DNA from: Saccoglossus kowalevskii
Lineage: Eukaryota; Hemichordata; Enteropneusta; Harrimaniidae
Length of the DNA stretch: 64,000 bases
NCBI RefSeq assembly: GCF_000003605.2
Contig: NW_003124893.1
Location: 1,193,211 to 1,257,210, forward strand
Direction of reading: 5' to 3'
The number at the start of each line of letters is the position of its first letter. Position 1 is the first letter of the stretch. The notes under the pieces are model-generated. The model did not search any database. It was not told where the DNA came from and saw only the letters and a program-made list of their open reading frames with translations. Positions 24,401 through 32,073 of this stretch are shown piece by piece. The position numbers were made by a program, and so were the translations under genes.

Positions 24401-27200
24401 ACACTGTTGACGATGGAGAACATCTCAATTGCATACATTGAATTAAATAAACACGAAGAGGCTTTGAAATATTTCATGAAATCAAGTAAGATACATATGT
24501 TTCATCCTGAATGAATTACATTTATTACACTGCCCAGCTGTACTGTTATTTATGACAAACGTGAAAGCAGGCCACAGTGTGAAAATCTAAAATAACACCA
24601 ATCACACTTCTATGACAATAACACCTACATGTCAGATGATGACGATTTCTTAAACTCTATGAACATTCTACAGTTGAACACAATAAATTATTGTTTAATT
24701 ACAAACATTCAATCTCATTTAAAGTTTGAGACATTTTCATCAAAAATATTGAGATTTTCGGATGTAAATGACAGTTTTTAATTTCTAATGGTTGAAGGCA
24801 AAGTCATAACAAGCACTTTGCTCCAAGAAATATTACAATGTTGCAAGGGCTGACAAATGGCAGCTTTTCTGATTCGTTTATTTAAACTTCTGTTGTGATA
24901 AAACAAAGACAGATATTTTTCTGAGCATTTTTTTACCCAAAATAGAATATTAATAAAGGAAGACACTCCTTTTCTGCTAAGGAATTGATGAATTGTACCT
25001 TAATTACTTTTTCTCCAAAATTTCTCTCAACTCAGTGCATGTAAAATATTTTTACAAAATTGTAGAGAAAGGATTTTTTGTTTTACCAAATGTAGATTAA
25101 TTTGTTAAAGTATTTTTTATCTTGACTTAAATTTTTCACAATTAAAAGTTTTCGCAGTAAATGGAAAATCAGTGAACAATTTTAAATGTGTATAGTATAT
25201 TCTTCATATGTCATGGCACATGTCCTACACTGTGACAAAGTTTACTATCTTTTGAAATACCTCTTAGATGGTTGGGTATTTGTTTCCCAGGCATGCAATG
25301 AATTGTATTTAGCCATCAAGTGTTCATTGTATTCAGTCGCTAAGCAGTCATTATTTGAGTTTGGTTTATTCACATGTGTTGCAAACATTGTATGAACATA
25401 GTTTTCAGTCTTCGGTTTGTCAAAGGACAGTAGTTGCAGCACATGATTTGTTCAAATTTTGTTTAAACAAACAACGTATTTTCCACATGCTGTAACATCG
25501 GACGAATGTTGAACACTATATATGCAAAGTGACTATTGAATGGCTCGCTGTAACCAAATTAGAACACTGTAAACCACTTAAATCTCATGAACATTTAATC
25601 TTGTTAATCTGTAATTTTTAATCCATGAATTTTGTATGTCACTAAAATTTGTCGTGAAGTCAAAGCGAGTTTTGTGAAATTTCGTCCACATAAGTGCATG
25701 TCGTTGAATCATCAATTCCTAGAAGCAATAATTAATCGGTTTACTGTTTTCTCATCAATGATACGTTTACGTTTGCTCATTTTATATACCTTATAAAGGT
25801 GAGATTCTTTGCAAAAAAGGACGACTCGATGTTTCACTGATGTCACTGAACTGTGCGATGATTAACTTTTGTCATCGAACTGGAAGACAACATGAGACTC
25901 ATAAAATACTGGAAAGAATTGTTTATGCGCCGTGGGCCACCGATTCAATGTTCCATCATTTGAATCACCTTGATCAGCAAATGCCAGAGAAGGAAAGACC
26001 GCAGAGACCGTATGAAATGACTTTGGATTATGCACTGACAAAGTAAGAATGCAAACTTATTCAAATATCAGTGAATTTTCTCGTTGACATGGTGTACATT
26101 ACAATGCATATCTTTGCAGCTTAGAACATAGTATGTACACACTGGTGAAAATATTTATTTTCATTTTTGCAGATATCCGGGTAGTCTTCTCTTAGTACAT
26201 ACAAAAGCTGAAGACTTTGCTTCTGCTGGGGATTACCAGCGCACACTGGACATGTTGCGCAATTACGACTTCAAGGCGGAGGTCTACTGTGATATATATG
26301 AAACATTCAACAAGTATAACCACAAAAAAGAAGGATTTCATATATTAAGTGAGGGAAACAAAAAATATCCTGAACATGTGGTAAGCTGTTTGTAGTCATT
26401 ATATTCTATAGTATTATATAATACACATATTATGTCTTGTATTACAATTAAAATTCCCCATAGAGGACAATGCAAAAACTTCAAAAGCAGAGATAATTAA
26501 CTCATAGATCACTCTCAGTTTTTCAATCATTGATATGCATGTTCATATAATATTCATATGACCACATGATATTCATATATTCACATTAGATTTGTAAAAT
26601 CCAATGCTGTAAGTCACACATGTTCATATAATATCCACATGGCATTCATGATAACCACCTAAGTCACATGATATCCACATGATAACCACATAATGAACAC
26701 ATGTCCACATAACCACACAATGTCCACACGATGTCCACATGACAACCACATGTCTACATAACCACATGATAACCATATAATGACCACATGATGTCCACAT
26801 GATAACCATATAATGACCACATGATAACCATATAATAACCACATAATGTCCACATAAACAAAGAATATCCAGGAGTGTTTCTAACATATGTCACTCACAG
26901 AACAATGTTTCAATGAGCAAACCATCAGCATACTATATGCATGTTACAAGACACGATGCGTACTTATCTTCACAGCCCCTGTTACATTTCATTGGTATGT
27001 GGTATGCGTTCTACAAAGATTTTGACAATGCTGTGGAGTACATGATGAAAGCATTGGAAATAGAACCCAGTAATGTACATACCCTGTTTGACGCTGGTAG
27101 AGTGTATGCAGTAAGTGGCGATCTGTACAAGGCCAAGGAAATACTGGAAAGGAATGTAGAATTAGCCAAAGATAGCGAATTCCCAGATATCTTAGAAAGT
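435..27200 (+). CDS. Gene A: nephrocystin-3-like STAND/TPR protein, 5' part outside the window
   Basis: Seventeen coding exons: 435-539, 762-829, 1587-1671, 2353-2492, 13165-13276, 13557-13693, 14457-14619, 15142-15237, 15741-15889, 19037-19127, 19482-19631, 22181-22299, 23750-23894, 24374-24485, 25799-26042, 26173-26380, 26976-27200. All have AG/GT borders and compatible phases, and they join into 783 codons without a stop. They correspond to exons 9-25 of gene B, with equal or nearly equal lengths. The first exons encode the helical region after the NTPase (LSLRGKEL; NPLYLKTLLQ; QLWSSIYF). Exons from about 15741 encode TPR repeats of the nephrocystin-3/kinesin-light-chain type (ADTLTNIGNVRFQMKQYEDG; HPDVAEKLRNWGVF). 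A second TPR block is in 26976-27200. The family is thought to act as NTP-switched scaffolds or sensors; the ligand is unknown. The DUF4062 and P-loop exons should lie left of position 1. The last exon was not resolved. The donor at 829 is GTTAGA, weaker than the others. Confidence 0.88.
3539..4795. repeat. 21-bp minisatellite, about 60 units (GGTCATCTACTGCCTACTGGT type)
   Basis: A near-perfect 21-bp unit recurs without interruption. Variants (CCT or CAA after CTG; GATGG or GGTGG; CTAC or ATAC) recur in blocks, which suggests higher-order duplication. Because 21 is divisible by three and the unit lacks stops, one frame stays open for 442 codons. That frame is a monotonous VVIYCLL repeat and is not a credible gene. 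Confidence 0.96.
4796..5325. repeat. Diverged continuation of the 21-bp minisatellite (TGGCCAACCACTGCCTACTGA type)
   Basis: The same 21-bp period and the same CTGCCTACTG core continue, but GGCCAACCA replaces GGTCATCTA. The first two units of the main array (about 3539-3580) are of this same GGCCAACCA type, so that type flanks both sides of the younger, more uniform core. Confidence 0.93.
5634..6452 (-). CDS. ELOVL6-like very-long-chain fatty acid elongase, intronless copy 1
   Basis: A single exon encodes 272 residues, close to the usual 265-280 of ELOVL3/6 proteins. These ER membrane 3-ketoacyl-CoA synthases condense malonyl-CoA with an acyl-CoA in the first step of chain elongation. Visible family motifs in order are KVIELFDT (KxxExxDT), the catalytic HWYHH box, MNYFVHSLMYSYY and TFLQLCQM, with several hydrophobic membrane segments. 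The C-terminus KKLQ is a dilysine ER-retrieval signal. An in-frame ATG seven codons upstream (6473) exists; I chose 6452 because MVEYWF aligns with the start of copy 2. It is antisense within a gene A intron. Orthology to ELOVL6 rather than ELOVL3 is by resemblance only. Confidence 0.93.
   Translation of the reverse strand: MVEYWFITDVERNHSYGMVHGRFQSNWTDSMIYAGIYMVLVYAGRSAMQQRPKYDLRRALAVWSGSLAIFSIIGFFRVFPKLLEEYMQGGWRQTLCDKSFLNSVSGFWVYLFTLSKVIELFDTMFIVLRKQKLMFLHWYHHVTVLVYSWYTLSEGVPSGIYYTVMNYFVHSLMYSYYALRASRMVKIPVQVNMVITFLQLCQMMMGIYINIYSYFHLEITETCPVYYNNIYWGLGMYYTYFLLFSHFFYSNYIAPQGKKELDTSTDISKKLQ
6571..6626 (-). promoter_or_regulatory. Putative promoter of ELOVL copy 1: TATA box, DR1-like site, CATATGTAAAT
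   Basis: On the minus strand CTATATAAA (6579-6571) lies about 120 bp before the ATG and is a good TATA box. Upstream, 6596-6608 reads AGGTCAAAGATCG on the minus strand, a DR1 arrangement of the HNF4/RXR type with one degenerate half-site. Next comes CATATGTAAAT at 6616-6626 on the plus strand. The same two upstream elements recur before copy 2. Confidence 0.55.
6630..10562. other. Spacer between the two elongase genes, no gene recognised
   Basis: AT-rich sequence. It has poly-G/C tracts near 7090-7110, 7230-7250, 9853-9864 and 10243-10253, and a CTGTAAAATACTTTATTTTT motif near 9067 that resembles one end of the TA-flanked MITE family. Open frames at 8093-8551 and 8518-8703 (minus) have no recognisable domain and look like chance. 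Confidence 0.6.
10563..11399 (-). CDS. ELOVL6-like very-long-chain fatty acid elongase, intronless copy 2
   Basis: A single exon of 278 residues. Motifs: K116-V-A-E119-L-F-D122-T123, the catalytic box H137-W-Y-H140-H141, MNYGIHALMYSYY (165-177) and TFLQLCQ (196-202). Hydrophobic spans match a polytopic ER membrane protein. The C-terminus KKLN is a dilysine ER-retrieval motif. It is clearly paralogous to the copy at 5634-6452 (same length, most blocks identical) and lies in the same orientation 4.1 kb away, so a tandem duplication after loss of introns is likely. The expected role is elongation of C12-C16 saturated and monounsaturated acyl-CoAs, inferred from family resemblance. The start is well placed because no longer in-frame ATG is evident. 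Confidence 0.94.
   Translation of the reverse strand: MVEYWFTTEVERNYDANYWHNVFLEHWTDSFVYSAIYLILVFAGRKVMQHRQKFDLHKVLAVWSGSMAVFSLIGFLRVFPKLLEEYNQGGWQRTLCDQSFMEGVSGFWSLAFTLSKVAELFDTMFIVLRKQKLVFLHWYHHVTVLIYTWYAFTDGIPYGIYFHVMNYGIHALMYSYYAIRASRLVKIPVQINIAITFLQLCQMIVGIYLNIYAYFKLENTKTCPVYYNNIYWSLAMYYTYFLLFSHFFYSTYMAPGKGKPELKTEKVLHNGFVSKKLN
11509..11550 (-). promoter_or_regulatory. Perfect DR1 nuclear-receptor site plus CATATGCAAAT upstream of ELOVL copy 2
   Basis: 11509-11521 reads TGACCTCTGACCT, that is two perfect AGGTCA half-sites on the minus strand separated by one base. DR1 elements bind RXR heterodimers and HNF4. CATATGCAAAT, which contains an octamer ATGCAAAT, is at 11540-11550. The DR1 ends about 110 bp before the start codon. 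No clear TATA box is seen here. Confidence 0.6.
11551..13164. other. Intronic sequence upstream of ELOVL copy 2, no gene recognised
   Basis: AT-rich intron sequence with no domain-bearing open frame. The acceptor of the next gene A exon lies at 13163-13164 after a T-rich tract. Confidence 0.6.
14191..14394. repeat. Short inverted-repeat element (MITE), TA-flanked, copy in gene A intron
   Basis: The left end CTGTAAAATACTTTATTTTA and an imperfect inverse at the right (CGAAAATAATTTGCAG) bound about 204 bp, flanked by TA on both sides. Inner arms GCTGGAATTAATTTTC and GAAAATTAATTCCAAGC are also inverted. It resembles the elements at 43187-43381 and 52726-52930. TA flanks and short inverted ends suggest a Tc1/mariner-type non-autonomous element. 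Confidence 0.65.
16116..16217. repeat. (TGATA)n pentanucleotide microsatellite
   Basis: About 20 consecutive TGATA units, with a single GTGATA interruption near 16200. Confidence 0.97.
17101..17300. repeat. Dispersed repeat, shared with 42530-42780
   Basis: Both places read TCACCACCAGACTTTCT at or near the 5' end, then a TATATTCTTCAATATTT block, an AGTGCAGACTATTTTG/AGTGTGGCTATTTTTG block and GATGAAAAGAG or AATGAAAAGAG. The similarity is clear but decayed. No coding capacity is seen. Confidence 0.6.
17628..18470. mobile_element. Hairpin-ended non-autonomous element with internal repeated modules
   Basis: The left end AGTCCCCGTTCGGACGCAG folds back onto GTCCGAAAACGGGGACT. The right side contains AACGGGGAC at about 18440. 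Inside, a module with GGCCATTTTAAGGCCGAAAA and CATGGATGGATTTTGTTCA recurs about every 150-170 bp. A 72-base gap lies in it. A diverged, inverted relative is at 34340-34970 (shared GGACTTATGTT.TG and TGTGCGTC). No transposase is seen. The exact class is unknown. Confidence 0.6.
17873..17944. other. Assembly gap (72 N)
   Basis: A run of N within a repeated module. The sequence on both sides (GGCCGAAAATGCATTG) is the same, so the gap probably hides another repeat unit or an assembly collapse. Confidence 0.99.
18571..18663. repeat. (TTCTA)n pentanucleotide microsatellite
   Basis: About 18 perfect TTCTA units. The three open frames across it are artefacts of the repeat. Confidence 0.97.
19709..20350 (+). 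repeat. 21-bp minisatellite, first block (ATAAATCCATATAAGGGAACC)
   Basis: About 30 units of 21 bp with variants GGCAACC, GGGAACC and GACAACC. It lies in the gene A intron before exon 22181-22299. It is interrupted at 20351 by an inserted element and resumes at 20822. The opposite orientation of the same unit fills the next intron. Confidence 0.95.
20354..20818. mobile_element. 465-bp inverted-repeat element (MITE) inserted in the minisatellite, TAA target duplication
   Basis: The left end AGGACGGCGTCAAATAATCG and the reverse complement of the right end AGGACGACGTCAAAAGATCG are nearly identical. The match extends through GATGTCGGATAAAAAA and CTTTAGTTT to about 50 bp. TAA at 20351-20353 and 20819-20821 is the likely target duplication, and the minisatellite unit CCATATAAGGGAAC is split exactly there. 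A 3-bp TAA duplication fits PIF/Harbinger-type elements. No transposase is present. Confidence 0.8.
20822..21495 (+). repeat. 21-bp minisatellite, second block
   Basis: The array continues after the inserted element with the same orientation and unit. A 42-bp higher-order pattern (GGGAACCATACATCC alternating with GACAACCATAAATCC) is clear in 21229-21450. Confidence 0.95.
21496..22180. other. Intron sequence between minisatellite and exon 22181
   Basis: Unique-looking sequence of about 690 bp. It contains a TTTGGTCCAAAATCATCC motif (21512), also seen in diverged form near 32600 and 36190, so part of it may be a dispersed repeat. The 112-codon open frame at 21781 has no recognisable domain. 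Confidence 0.5.
22484..23470 (-). repeat. 21-bp minisatellite, inverted block (GGTTGCCTTATATGGATTTAT)
   Basis: About 45 units, the exact reverse complement of the unit at 19709-21495, placed in the intron after exon 22181-22299. Units mix GCCTTATATGGA, CCCTTATATGGA, TTTATTTGG and an occasional longer TTCCTTTTATATGGG spacer. The long open frames across it are repeat artefacts. Confidence 0.95.
23515..24110. repeat. Partial MITE-family fragments around exon 23750-23894
   Basis: 23520-23612 carries GAAAATTAATTCCAGCGAAA and AAAGTATTCCACAGTA, the right half of the TA-flanked family. 23930-24109 carries AAACCCAGTGAA blocks and TTTTACAGTA ends matching the 47696-47901 variant, but rearranged. The gene A exon 23750-23894 lies between the two. 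Confidence 0.55.
24486..25798. other. 1.3-kb gene A intron, nothing recognised
   Basis: AT-rich, without domain-bearing frames or clear repeats. It separates the TPR exon ending ..YFMKS from the exon beginning EILCKKGRLDVS. Confidence 0.6.
26618..26858. repeat. 11-bp minisatellite (CACATGATAAC / CACATGATGTC)
   Basis: Eleven-base units CACATGATAAC, CACATGATGTC and CATATAATGAC follow each other, with shorter variants on the left. It lies in the gene A intron between exons 26173-26380 and 26976-27200. Confidence 0.85.
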
Positions 27201-27299
27201 GTAAGTCATAAATTTATTTAAATTACAATATCAAGCACAGCCATAAAAAGGAAAGCATATTTTTTTTTAACACATACACTACCACACGGATCGACATTG

Positions 27300-27850
27300 A
27301 GCTCTATACATTTTTAGCTCCGCTGTCATCGTGGAAGACAGAGTGAAGCTGCTCATATGACCGATTGTCCATGATTGTCCGTCCAGAGCCCATCCACAGT
27401 TGCATTTTCCACTTCTTGAAAAATACAAGCTCAGTTGCTTTAATATTTGGTATGTAGGTACCTTGGGTGGACCTCTGTCAGATTTGTTCATTTCATTACA
27501 ATATCTTCAATTCTCTATTTTTGGCAAATATTTTGTCATTTTTGATAAAAAAAGCTATTTTTGACCTTTTCTTGAAAACTTCCAGCCCAATTGCTCTGGT
27601 ACTTGGTATGTATATATCTTGGGTGGACCTCTGTCAGATTTTATCATTTCATGAAAATATTTCAATTCTCTATTTTTGGTGAATATTTTTGTAATTTTTG
27701 GTGAAAATGCTTCTTTAAAATGAACAGCTCAATTGCTCTGATACTTGAGTGGACCTCTGTCAGATTTGTTCATTTTGAGCCGTTATCATCAAATCATCAT
27801 TTTTGGCAAATGGTTTTGAATTCTTTTTTTACCCAACCCAGTTGCTTTGA
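27300..27850. repeat. Dispersed repeat with three internal tandem units of about 130-150 bp
   Basis: A block GGGTGGACCTCTGTCAGATTT preceded by GCTCAGTTGCTTTAATATTTGG-like sequence recurs at about 27465, 27610 and 27750, each followed by CAATTCTCTATTTTTGG or a decayed form. The left side begins TTTTTAGCTCCGCTGTCA. No protein is seen. It is probably a non-autonomous mobile repeat of unknown class. Confidence 0.6.
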
Positions 27851-29616
27851 TATTGAGGTGTACATTATTTTTCAAGAACAATTTGTTTGATGAAGTTAAA
27901 TTGAAACGTTCTCAACAGCCTTAACCAAACTACTTTTTTAAATTTTGTCGTATATTGCTTGACTTGGCTACTAAAGTAGGACACCGAAGCTCACTTGTCA
28001 TCTATATATATAGAATATTGGCTAAAATTTCTTTGGCTGAAGAAATTTTGATAACATTAATGGGGAAAAGTACATGTTGCTTTGAAGACGCCATTTGTAC
28101 AGAATTATTTCAAATGGGTGCCTGAAATACAAGCATTGACATGCTAAAACAAGTTTTCTCAAGCATACCTATTCTAAAAACATTTGTTTTTCCGAAACTC
28201 ATTGTTGACGGTTGTTCATTCTGTTAGATTTCCCAGAACTTGTATTTTCTCTCACTTCATAGTGGTTTTTTCAAAATTCATGTATCATGTATACCGTTGA
28301 GATTGAACACAATTTTTGGTAAGTTAACAATGGCAGTTAAACAATTAATGGAATTCAATTACTCTGTTGTGTCGAGTGTTTTTATCAGAGTTTAATAACG
28401 TATATTTTGATTTATTATGAATAGACAATTAACTTCCTTGGTGTTGTTAATGCAAACCTGAAAACAATAGAAGCCAAGCCAAGCCAAGAATGAAGAAACT
28501 ACATGAAAATGATCAGAAGATAAAAAAAAAGTCATGCACATAACTCAACTGAAATGAACAATTCAGAATTGCTTCCTTACTGTGCAGTTTTCTGAAAGGT
28601 TTCATTCATCATGGGTAGAAAATGAATAGGAAACCATAATTTAATCATAGACCTTAGAAAAAGTCTATGATTTAATACACAATTTATAACAATGAGAACT
28701 ATAATTATATCACAAAAATAAAATAAAAATTTATCAAACTTTTTTTTTATAAAGAAAAAGATTCCGTTTCAATTGCAACTCACTAATAATTAAAAGTGGT
28801 TTCATAATTATAAATATTTCACTTATACAAAAATATACCATATTAATCTGTTAAATACAACCACAGTTCAATTTGATATTACAATATACAATCACCCACA
28901 GTATCGCTTTGGACGAGGATTCCATACGAGATAGTGTATGAGCTGCGGGTAAGCCCAATATCAAGCTTGTGGAGTTCTTACTGAGGTGTTTTACCCTTAT
29001 AAAATGGTATAGATATGCAACATATACTCGCATATCACTCTACACTGAGACACACAGACGACGCACTCGAGTCAATCATCAACAAATATGTTTCAAATTG
29101 CTATATTTGAATTTATTTATATATTATTAATAATACTTTTATTTTTTAATTGACACCGGAAATCTTTCATTATTTTTTAATTCCAGATTTAACGCCAAAA
29201 TGTTATGCACTCTAGGGTAAAAGCAATGACGTAAAATGATGTCCAAATATGGGCAAAGACATGTTATAATAATAATATATGCTACTGATACAGGAAGTAA
29301 ACCTATACAGTTTTAGAGTTGCTATAAATCACTGAAACATATTGTAGGGGATGGTATATGATTAACATTTATATTTAACAAAACGAGATAAATTATTATT
29401 ATGACGTATTTGCTCTATTTACAAGTGTACATTGTATATAAATGAAAATTATAATTGTATATATATATATATATATAAGACTTAATTTTAAACATAGACA
29501 AACCTTTTATTTAGGTAAGTGCATGCACTGCTAGTAATAGAATATAAATGACTGATATACTGTAAATATTTTTTTTTTATTTGCATACTATGTAAATTTC
29601 ACTTGTTATTTTGTTA

Positions 29617-29622
29617 AATAAA
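29617..29622 (+). terminator. Candidate poly(A) signal for gene A
   Basis: AATAAA in an AT-rich setting about 2.4 kb after the last certain gene A exon. Other A-rich AATAAA-like hexamers exist near 28716, so the choice is uncertain. Confidence 0.3.
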
Positions 29623-29640
29623 CATATCTCTATCGTTAAA

Positions 29641-31497
29641 TCTTAGAATCATTGTCTGTAATCTCTATAAACATCAGCATTAAAGGCATTGGTCATTCCC
29701 AGCTTAAAGATGCATATGGTGAGTACCGATAGTAAAAAGCAGTAAAATTAACTTGTTCCCATGGCAACATTTTGTGATTTTCCTGCAAGGTCAAGCCCTA
29801 CTGTGGTTGTCATTTTGAATTAAAAACTATACTCATAATTCAACACCTATGAATCAAGTTCTCTCAATAAACGTTTAGAGTAACTCAAAGTAACTCGGCA
29901 GTATGTCAGGAAAAAGTGTCTAAGTGTTTAATACTCTAAATTTCTGCATGTGTAGTGGATACAAAATTCTGAATGATTGGGTGAGAAAGTTTTGTGAAAG
30001 ACATTTCATCAATTTGTATTTATGTAAAATTTGTGCCCTTCCTTCTTAGTCATCTTCGTATTATGAATTTTGCGATGAAAATGTTCAGTTTTGACAATGT
30101 AAAGAGCTGGCTGCACTACCCAAGTCTTGGATGGCGACGAGGCATCACATTCTGATAAAACGACATTACCGTCTCTCCCAGTTGGTCAAAATCTGAAGCA
30201 GTCTGTGAAATGCTATGAAATATCACCATTTGCATTTTAATATTGTGACTAAAGACAAGGCCAAAGAATTGATCATTGAAGAAACTTAGATGATTTTACA
30301 GTTCAATGATGTGCAATAATCGAATGCTATGAAAGAGGAGTGGAACAAGGCCTTTGGCTCACTGCGATAGGAAAGGAAAATTTCCTCTTTATTTTTTGAA
30401 ATAATGAGATCAGACATGGTCGCATACTTAATGATGTGCTTACAGGTTAATATGTTTCTGTATATGCTGGATATTGAAGAATTGCATCCAATATCAATGC
30501 AATAATAAAGTAAAAGACTTAGAAACACAAACATAGCCATTGCCATAAATTTTATTGCACTAAAGGTATACAATGAAAGACTTCATGTTGGTTGAATAAC
30601 ATCACTGCTACCATAGTAGTAAGTGGGTATCTATAATGCCTGGTTGGGTCGTTGGCTTACACTGCGAAACATTCGTTAAAAATGATTTGTTCAACAGAGA
30701 AACAATTTCCTTTTTGAACACACCACAGATGTACTACATAGCAACTGAAATCAGAGCATTATCTCGGTTTGCTTCATCAACACAACCGGCTGTAGTAGAA
30801 ATTGCTGGATTGTATACAATGTGCATTTTGAATACTAAAATTGTTAAAATAGCAGAAAATACAGAAATATATTGTCTCACATATGATGTATTTGTAACTT
30901 ATGTATATTAACATTTGTACAAAATATTGACTTTAGTAAGGTCAATTAAATTTTAATATAAAAAAAAGTTTCACATTGGTGTATTAGATTGTCAGGAAAA
31001 AATATTTACATGAATATAATTACATAACTGTTCTAATTTTCATTCATCAACATAAATTGACCTGTGTCTGCAATTGTTAATAAATTTACTAATCAGATGG
31101 ATAATAGACAGTTCAGTAGACACTGAAAATGCAGATATATACACAGAACACACATTAGTATATGTTAAGTTGCCTAACAGTTGCTACACTGAAGCATGGT
31201 TGCTAGGCAACACTATAGAGTAACCATGGTGATAATGATAAATTTACTTTACAAAATTGTGCGGTAATGTTCACCATTTAAACTGGAGCAGAAATTTCAC
31301 TTCTAGAATTGTTAGATTTCAATAATATTTGGTAAATTTAGAAAATATTACTGAATTTGAGATCCCTGGTAATTTAAAAATGTGATGTATATATGTACTT
31401 CATTTTTTTTAATAAAATGTACAATAAAAATATTATAAAACATTGTGAAAATATTCATGAGCTCATAGAAATTTTACATTGTTCAGAACATATCTTT
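29641..31497. other. Convergent intergenic region between genes A and B
   Basis: AT-rich, about 1.9 kb. The open frames at 30286-30573 (minus) and 30636-30911 (plus) lack domains or homologous partners in the window. It probably holds both 3' untranslated regions. Confidence 0.55.
31408..31413 (-). terminator. Candidate poly(A) signal of gene B (ATTAAA)
   Basis: On the minus strand ATTAAA occurs about 85 bases after the gene B stop codon (31500-31498). It is the common variant hexamer. Confidence 0.35.
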
Positions 31498-32073
31498 TTA
31501 CTCTTCCTTTGTTTTCTCTTGATCAACCTCATCTGTCAACACTTTTTCTCCATCCTCCTCTTGTGGTAGCTCGTCACTACTGTCTTTAGCTTCCTCTGTA
31601 TTTACAATATCGCTGGATGCTTTCTTTTCATCGTCAGCTTCAACTTGTGATTTGTCATCTTGTATCCCATCTGAAGCTGTCGTCTCCTCTTTTGGTGCTT
31701 CTTCATCTTTTTTTTCACTATCACCATCTACTTGCTCTGTGCCTTCAACACCAGTTTTTTCATCATCTTCTTTAGACTCCTCTTTCAAATCCGGCTCAGG
31801 ATCATTATTTTGTGCATCTTGATTCTCTTCCGCTGTCGATTGTTCTCCATCTTGATTCACATCGCCATCAACATCTTGTGGTTTCTCCTCTTCTTGTGGT
31901 TGTTCAACATTCTCCTCTGCATTCTCAGCAGCATCTTTTTGATGGGGATCATCTTGCTTCTCTCCATCGCTCTTCATTTCATCTTCCTGCTGTGCATCAG
32001 CTTCTTTCTCTAGTTCTGCGTCTGGGTCGATTGCTTGCAAATACGAATCAAGCAGTCCAAGTGCTTCATTTGC
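31498..32073 (-). other. Gene B last exon: acidic low-complexity tail
   Basis: The exon starts with 15 ordinary residues (ANEALGLLDSYLQAI), then about 175 residues dominated by Glu, Asp, Lys and Gln, ending DQEKTKEE and TAA. It is strongly acidic and likely disordered. Gene C ends instead with the short EELLEYIEEKK, so the C-terminus is the most variable part of the family. The open frames on the opposite strand here are shadows. Confidence 0.9.

Larger units (their letters stand above)
27201..29640 (+). other. Unresolved 3' end of gene A
   Basis: Exon 26976-27200 ends with a good donor (GTAAGT) in phase 0, as in gene B, so at least one more exon is expected. Reading through would add seven codons and stop before 27222. 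Candidate terminal exons after AG in phase 0 start at about 28469 (KPSQAKNEETT), 28588 (FSERFHSSWVENE, best pyrimidine tract) and 28902 (YRFGRGFHTR). None resembles gene B's last exon, so I do not choose. AATAAA at 29617-29622 could end the transcript. Confidence 0.4.

Noticed and set aside
26618-26858. Regular short repeats that look like a CRISPR array
   Set aside because: The units are contiguous 11-mers with no spacers, and the genome is eukaryotic.
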